DNA of 64,000 nt from Nitrososphaerota archaeon (GTDB lineage: Archaea > Thermoproteota > Nitrososphaeria > Nitrososphaerales > Gagatemarchaeaceae): NCBI GenBank assembly GCA_029785375.1, contig JAFLZV010000003.1, positions 41,518 to 105,517 on the forward strand, written 5' to 3'. Below are positions 58,945 through 64,000 of the stretch, in pieces (position 1 is the stretch's first letter; every line of letters starts with the position of its first letter). The notes beneath the pieces were generated by a model. It was not told where the DNA came from, did no database searches, and saw nothing but the letters and a program-made list of their open reading frames with translations. Made by a program: the position numbers and the translations under genes.

Positions 58945-61247
58945 GAGCCCCTGACCGGGTCGAACTCCTCCAACGGGGTGCTGAGCCGCCTCGCCAGCTC
59001 CGCGGCTCTGGGCCGGACTGTGACGGACGCCTTCGCCGGCACGGAAGAAACGTTCCCCAGGCAGACCACCTGCCCGGGGGTGTGGAAGGAGACGCCTCTG
59101 ACCGACTTGGTCCCCGACTCGACCCTCTCCCAGCCCGAGAAGGACCAGCCCCCCTTCGATTCGAGCTTCCCGCCGCTGAAGAACAGGTGCCCCCTCCCGC
59201 CCCCCCTCCCTACGAAGGCGGCAGAGTCCCGTACGGCCCAGAAGCCTGCGGCCATGACCCAGTCGAAGACCGAAGAGGGGGGCGGGGCGATAGCGCCCTT
59301 CTCAGCGCCCTGAGGAAGGCCCAGCTCCCCTTCGACCAGGCACTGGAGGAACCTGGCGGCGGCTACGGGGTCAGGACCCTCGCCGTGGGCCTCCTTGGTG
59401 TCGGCGTCTACCCAGGAGGGGAAGAAGCCTGGAGGGGCGCCGAGCTTCAACGAGTCGTCGACGACCGTCCTCGCCACCTTCGCCACCGCGAGCCCCCCGA
59501 CCCCCGCCAGGCCTGTCCGGTAGCAGAGGAGTGCGTGTGCCAGGGTGGCCCTGGTCCAGACGCCGCCGAGCTGGCCGTCGCCGTAGGAGCCGTTGAAATA
59601 CATCACGTTCGAGGTTGGGACGGTCCTGGGGCCGTAGGGCGTGTCGAAGTCCCTTTCAGTCAGCCTGTGGGCCGCAGCCTGCTCCGCGGAGCCCATGAAC
59701 GCCTGGCGATAGGCGGCGACCGCCATGTCAGCCGTCTCGTCTGACCTCAGCCGCCCGGAGGAGTCCCTGCAGAGGGAGATGAACCCCCTCTCGTCCAGGA
59801 GCCGCCTTCGTACGCGGTCAGCGATCAGCTTCGAGCGCTCGAGGAACTTCGCCGCGTCCCCCGGCTTCGACGTCGCCCGGGCTACGAGGGAGACACCTTC
59901 GAGCGCCCCGGCCGCGGCGAGGGACACCTCCGTGAGCTCGTTGGTGGGGTACCCCCGCCCGAGTCGCCTCCGCCACCCCTGGGGGAGGGCAGGGTCGGTG
60001 GTCACCGCCGCATCCTTCGAATCCGCCATGAGGAAGGCGGCGAGCTTCCTGAGGAAAGGGTACGACGACCTCGACGCCCTCCTGTCTTGGCCCAGCAGCA
60101 GCGAGTAGGAAGCCGCCTGGAGGAAGACGGCGCTCTCGAGGACCCCTGGCCGGGATCTGTCCAGGGAGTGGGGGAGGGACCCGTCCCTGCGCGCCAGGGA
60201 CCTGGCCTCTGAAATGACGGCGGAGGCGAGCTTCGGCTCGAAATAGTGCAGAGCCCTCAGCGACTCGTACCTGTCGAGCAGGTCGTCGGCCCAGGGGGCC
60301 GCCCTGAGGGCCTCCAGGGCCCAGGACGCAGCCTCGGAGACCGAAAGATCCGAGCAGGAGAGCTCGACGGGGCGTGGGCGCGCCACGCCCTCTGCTGAGC
60401 GGAGCCGTCCGAACTCCGCGAGGGCCTCCTCGAGCTTCCCCGGGGTGTAGATGGACCCGAACTCGACCTCCCTGACCTCGCCGGGGGCGAGGTCCAACTC
60501 GTGGACGGAGAGGGCGAGGACCTGTCCGGACATCCCGGCGGTCCCCTCGGGGACCTCGCCTGAGGCGACGGCGTCAAGGGCGCGCGGCTTGCTGGTCGTC
60601 ATGAAGTACCTCGACGGGGAGGGGTGTGCCCCGATGACCCTGGCCGCCGGCGGTTCAGAGACCTCGTCCATGGCGACGTGGCTCTCCCTGTTGAAGGCGT
60701 TGACCCCCAGGGAGCCCCAGCGTGACGGCGTCTCGAAGTGGGCCGCCGCCACGTCGCTGACCCGTATGACCCTGAGCCTCACCTGGGAGCGGCCGGAGTT
60801 CCTCAGGGTCACCCGCCTGACGAAGCCGGAAGAAGGGCCGGGGAAGAACTCCATGGACTGGAGGAAGTCGACTTCGAACATCCTCCCTGCCAGGCTCGCA
60901 GTCTTCGGAGCGAGCCTCACCAGCCAGTCGGGCCTCTGGGCCGGGACGACCACCCCCGCCTGGACCTTGTAGACCCAGACCTGCTCGAGGCCGAAGAGCG
61001 CCCTCTTCTCTGGGAGCGACTCCAACGACCTGACCGCTCCGTCCGGGTCAACCAGCAGCCTGCAACCACCCGAGTGGAGGATCAGTGGGCGCTTCAAGGC
61101 CGAGGACCTGAAGCCGGCGGAGGCCGAGACCGACTCTGCTGTCGCAGCCACGCCTGGGACTGCGCCTCGGGCGGGATAATATCGGGAGGATTTATTGGAG
61201 TTGAGCTGATGGAGACGTTCCGTTAACCACCCCGGACCCTCTTCCAC
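58845..61247 (-). CDS. Six-hairpin (alpha/alpha)6 glycosidase-like protein
   Basis: N-terminal beta-sandwich followed by helical repeats: SEAASWALEALRAAPWADDLLDRYESLRALHYFEPKLASAVISEARSLARRDGSLPHSLDRSRPG, SNVMYFNGSYGDGQLGGVWTRATLAHALLCY. Confidence 0.5.
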   Translation of the reverse strand: MEEGPGWLTERLHQLNSNKSSRYYPARGAVPGVAATAESVSASAGFRSSALKRPLILHSGGCRLLVDPDGAVRSLESLPEKRALFGLEQVWVYKVQAGVVVPAQRPDWLVRLAPKTASLAGRMFEVDFLQSMEFFPGPSSGFVRRVTLRNSGRSQVRLRVIRVSDVAAAHFETPSRWGSLGVNAFNRESHVAMDEVSEPPAARVIGAHPSPSRYFMTTSKPRALDAVASGEVPEGTAGMSGQVLALSVHELDLAPGEVREVEFGSIYTPGKLEEALAEFGRLRSAEGVARPRPVELSCSDLSVSEAASWALEALRAAPWADDLLDRYESLRALHYFEPKLASAVISEARSLARRDGSLPHSLDRSRPGVLESAVFLQAASYSLLLGQDRRASRSSYPFLRKLAAFLMADSKDAAVTTDPALPQGWRRRLGRGYPTNELTEVSLAAAGALEGVSLVARATSKPGDAAKFLERSKLIADRVRRRLLDERGFISLCRDSSGRLRSDETADMAVAAYRQAFMGSAEQAAAHRLTERDFDTPYGPRTVPTSNVMYFNGSYGDGQLGGVWTRATLAHALLCYRTGLAGVGGLAVAKVARTVVDDSLKLGAPPGFFPSWVDADTKEAHGEGPDPVAAARFLQCLVEGELGLPQGAEKGAIAPPPSSVFDWVMAAGFWAVRDSAAFVGRGGGRGHLFFSGGKLESKGGWSFSGWERVESGTKSVRGVSFHTPGQVVCLGNVSSVPAKASVTVRPRAAELARRLSTPLEEFDPVRGSWTKIGTVRVSAAMGFEASLGPAGWKAYRVSTP

Positions 61248-62623
61248 CTGGTCCCTTCCGGGGTGTCCTCCACGACGACCCCGGCAGCTAAGAGCTCCGC
61301 CCTCAGCCTGTCAGACTCGGCGAAGTCTCTCCTCTTCCTGGCGGCCTCCCTCTCCCTGACCAGCTCCGCGAGCTCCGGTTCCAGGTCATCCTCCCCGAAC
61401 TCGAGGATCCCGAGGACCGAGTCCGCCCTCGCGAGGGCTTGTATCGCTGCTTGGGCGCCTGTCCCCCCGATCTCTCCGCAGTCTATCATGGCGTTCGCTT
61501 CCTTGGTGAAGGTCAGCATGGTTGCGAGAGCCCGGGGGGTGTCTAGGTCGTCGTCCATGGCCGCCTCGAACCCTGCGAGGAACTCTCCGACGGCGCCCGG
61601 GACCTCCCCCGTCCCCCCCTTGACCCCCCGCAGCCTCGCCAGCAGATCCTGGAGCCGTCCCCTCTGCGCCTTCGCCTGTGACAGTGCCGCGTCGGTGAGG
61701 TCGACCTGGTCCCTGTATCTCCCCGAGACGAGGAACGCGCGTACAGTCAGCGGGTCCCACCCCCGCGTCAAGAGCTCCCGGAGGGTGACGAGGTTGCCAC
61801 TGGACTTGTGCATCTCTCTTCCTCGGACGTTGAGGAACTCGGAGTGGAGCCAGTAGTTGACGAACTTCTTCCCGGTGGCCGCCTCAGATTGGGCGATCTC
61901 GTTCTCGTGGTGGGGGAACTTCAGGTCCGCCCCCCCGGTGTGGATGTCGAAGGTCTCTCCGAGGTAGTTCATCGACATCGCGGAGCACTCGACGCTCCAG
62001 CCGGGTCGCCCCCTGCCGAACTCGGACTCCCAGAAGACGTCCCCGTCGCCAGGCTCCCAGGCCTTCCAGAGGGCGAAGTCAGCCGCCTCCTTCTTCTCTT
62101 CGTAGTGGTCGCTGGACACCCTCCCGGCCGGCCTGAGTGAGTCGAGTCTGACCCCCGAGAGGGCGCCGTAGCGCTTGAACTTGGACACGTCGAAGTAGAC
62201 CGAACCGTCGGCGGCCCTGTAGGCGTACCCTTTCTCGACCAGGGTACGGACGAGGCCGAGTATCTCAGGGAGGTGCTCCGTCGCCCTAGGCATCGCCTCC
62301 ATCCTCTCGATTTTGAGGGAAGCGAGGTCCTCCATGAATGCGGCGATGTAGAACTCCGTGAGCTCCCTCAGGGGCTTCCCGGTCTGTCCCACCGCCCTGA
62401 TTATCTTGTCCTCCACGTCTGTGATGTTCATAACTGAAGTGACTTTGTACCCCTTGAACTTCAGGTGCCGCCTCAGCACGTCGTAGAAGACGAAGGCCCT
62501 GAAGTTCCCGACGTGGGCGTAGTTCCACACGGTCGGGCCGCAGTTGTATATCCTGACCTCGCCGTCCCTGATGGGCCTGAACTCCTGCATCTCGCGCCCA
62601 AGGCTGTTGAAGAGCCGGAGCAA
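61223..62623 (-). CDS. cysS: Cysteinyl-tRNA synthetase
   Basis: [105 protein letters not shown]. Confidence 0.95.
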   Translation of the reverse strand: MLRLFNSLGREMQEFRPIRDGEVRIYNCGPTVWNYAHVGNFRAFVFYDVLRRHLKFKGYKVTSVMNITDVEDKIIRAVGQTGKPLRELTEFYIAAFMEDLASLKIERMEAMPRATEHLPEILGLVRTLVEKGYAYRAADGSVYFDVSKFKRYGALSGVRLDSLRPAGRVSSDHYEEKKEAADFALWKAWEPGDGDVFWESEFGRGRPGWSVECSAMSMNYLGETFDIHTGGADLKFPHHENEIAQSEAATGKKFVNYWLHSEFLNVRGREMHKSSGNLVTLRELLTRGWDPLTVRAFLVSGRYRDQVDLTDAALSQAKAQRGRLQDLLARLRGVKGGTGEVPGAVGEFLAGFEAAMDDDLDTPRALATMLTFTKEANAMIDCGEIGGTGAQAAIQALARADSVLGILEFGEDDLEPELAELVREREAARKRRDFAESDRLRAELLAAGVVVEDTPEGTRWKRVRGG

Positions 62624-62786
62624 GGTCTGCGGAGCCTCCCCCCGTTCAGATAAAAGTTAGAGGATGTCCGAGACGGGGTGAGTCGCCGCGAGCGACGAGT
62701 GGACGACCGGGGAGCACAGCGCAAGTCGGCGTTGATGTAGAACGCACGCGGGGGACAGCGAAATAAAAGGAACGGGAGATTAGGAA

Positions 62787-62957
62787 CTACTTCAGCTTGC
62801 CAATCCTGAAGATGGCCTTGCCGCACGAGGCGCAGGTCCCCTTGATGGCGGGGCGGCCGTTCTTCAGTTTGATTTGCTTGGGATTCTTGATCTCCCGATT
62901 TTTCTTCTTCTCGTAGACGCAGTATCCAGTTACCACTGCGATTGCCTCGGCAGCCAA
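62787..62957 (-). CDS. Small zinc-ribbon protein (DUF5679-like)
   Basis: Read from sequence (not in ORF track): LAAEAIAVVTGYCVYEKKKNREIKNPKQIKLKNGRPAIKGTCASCGKAIFRIGKLK*. TATA-like CTATATAAAC in reverse orientation at 62971-62980. Confidence 0.7.
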   Translation of the reverse strand: MAAEAIAVVTGYCVYEKKKNREIKNPKQIKLKNGRPAIKGTCASCGKAIFRIGKLK

Positions 62958-63311
62958 TCCGGGCAGTTTGCTATATAAACCTGAGCCAACGGGGCCTGAA
63001 TTGAGGTTTTTTCGGGCCTGGGGCTGTTTTGGAGGCGTTTTGGGATTCCAACGGCTAGGCGCCGAAGCGGGACAGTCCCAGATTCTTCGAGATTCGGCGG
63101 CTAGGGGAGCGCCCTACCGTCACTCATTTCTGATTTCGGCAAACGCGGCCGGGCTCGCAGGTTGGAGCCGTCGGGATTGTCCTTGGGTTCGGTGCGATTT
63201 GGAACAGATGAACGAGATTCATGCCTCGCAGCCCTGGGAGGGGCAGATTCCAAACGCGGCGATTCGGTTTTAGGAGCGTCATGGCGGAGCGTGCCGCAGT
63301 TGACCAGCACC

Positions 63312-64000
63312 ATGCAGAGTCGGCGGGCCTTCGGGTCGCTGGTCACCGCGAGGCTAGTCTACGCAATCAACTGGGTCAACGTCGGGGCGATATTCTACCT
63401 GATGGGGCCGGACCTGCGCGCCGGTGTCTCCGGGCTCGGGCTCATCACGTCGACGTTCTATCTGGGGCTCGGGGTGTTCCAGGTCCCCGGCGGGGTCCTC
63501 GCCGCCAGGTGGGGACCGAAGAGGGTCGTAGTCCTCGGGATCTTCATCTCTTCCGCTTCGGCCCTCGCCACCGCATCCGCGGCTGGCGTAGCCGAGGTGG
63601 CCGTCCTCAGGTTCGTCGTGGGATGCGGGATGGCGTTCGTCTTCGCGCCTGCGACGATAATCGTAGCTCGCCTGCTCCGCGGAGGGAAGTCTGGGATGGG
63701 GGTCGGGGTGATGAACTCGACGTTCGACCTTGGGGGGATCGTCGGTATCTTCGGGTGGGTGGTGGTGGCGTCGGTGACCGGCTGGAGGCCCAGCCTCGTG
63801 CTTTCAGGGGTGTTCGGCCTGGTGACTGGGGTGATGGTGGCGCTCTTCGTCCCCGAGGGCGGCGCGGCCAAGGCCCCCAAGGTGGACAGGAAGGCGCTGG
63901 CTGCGGTGATAGGGGACAGGCAGCTCATCCTCCTGGGGCTCGGGACGGTGGGGTTCGGGATAGCGTCGACCGTCATAGCCGGGTTCATGACACTCTACGG
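63312..64000 (+). CDS. MFS transporter, truncated at window end
   Basis: Not in ORF track because the frame stays open: MQSRRAFGSLVTARLVYAINWVNVGAIFYLMGPDLRAGVSGLGLITSTFYLGLGVFQVPGGVLAARWGPKRVVVLGIFISSASALATA. Confidence 0.85.
   Translation, partial: MQSRRAFGSLVTARLVYAINWVNVGAIFYLMGPDLRAGVSGLGLITSTFYLGLGVFQVPGGVLAARWGPKRVVVLGIFISSASALATASAAGVAEVAVLRFVVGCGMAFVFAPATIIVARLLRGGKSGMGVGVMNSTFDLGGIVGIFGWVVVASVTGWRPSLVLSGVFGLVTGVMVALFVPEGGAAKAPKVDRKALAAVIGDRQLILLGLGTVGFGIASTVIAGFMTLY

Noticed and set aside
1-64000. CRISPR arrays, rRNA or defence islands
   Set aside because: No regularly spaced direct repeats, rRNA-like segments, Cas, restriction-modification or toxin-antitoxin proteins were recognised in the window.

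Overview
The window is archaeal: it carries a CdvB/ESCRT-III (Snf7) homologue, archaeal-type TATA boxes and near-leaderless starts. This suggests a TACK-lineage archaeon (inference). It has two parts. (1) About 1-52.2 kb is a loosely packed sugar and sugar-acid catabolic island. It holds five enolase-superfamily acid-sugar dehydratases (one clearly RhmD-like), a UxuA-like mannonate dehydratase, six Gfo/Idh/MocA oxidoreductases, three xylose-isomerase-like TIM barrels, several NAD-dependent epimerases/dehydrogenases, an FGD-like F420 oxidoreductase, an SMP-30 lactonase, FAH and RraA family proteins, GH98-like, GH38-like and GH36 glycosidases, a beta-propeller hydrolase candidate, a sulfatase-fold enzyme, and a DUF1537 kinase + class II aldolase + HIBADH cluster. 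(2) About 52.5-64 kb is compact housekeeping DNA: cdvB, a phosphoesterase, ileS, gtrA, an MBL nuclease-like gene, a six-hairpin glycosidase-like gene, cysS, a zinc-ribbon protein and a partial MFS transporter. The most interesting leads are: the Gfo/Idh/MocA + TIM-barrel operons, which resemble oxidoreductive 3-keto-glycoside cleavage systems; a three-gene four-carbon acid-sugar cluster that matches the domain set of a plant fusion protein; a sulfatase-fold protein with Thr at the formylglycine position; an MBL-fold protein in the rhmD operon that has lost its HxHxDH metal motif; an ABC exporter with a DUF1854-like C-terminus; and a palindromic operator whose half-site recurs next to a dead IS element. 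All family calls come from reading motifs by eye; no database search was run.
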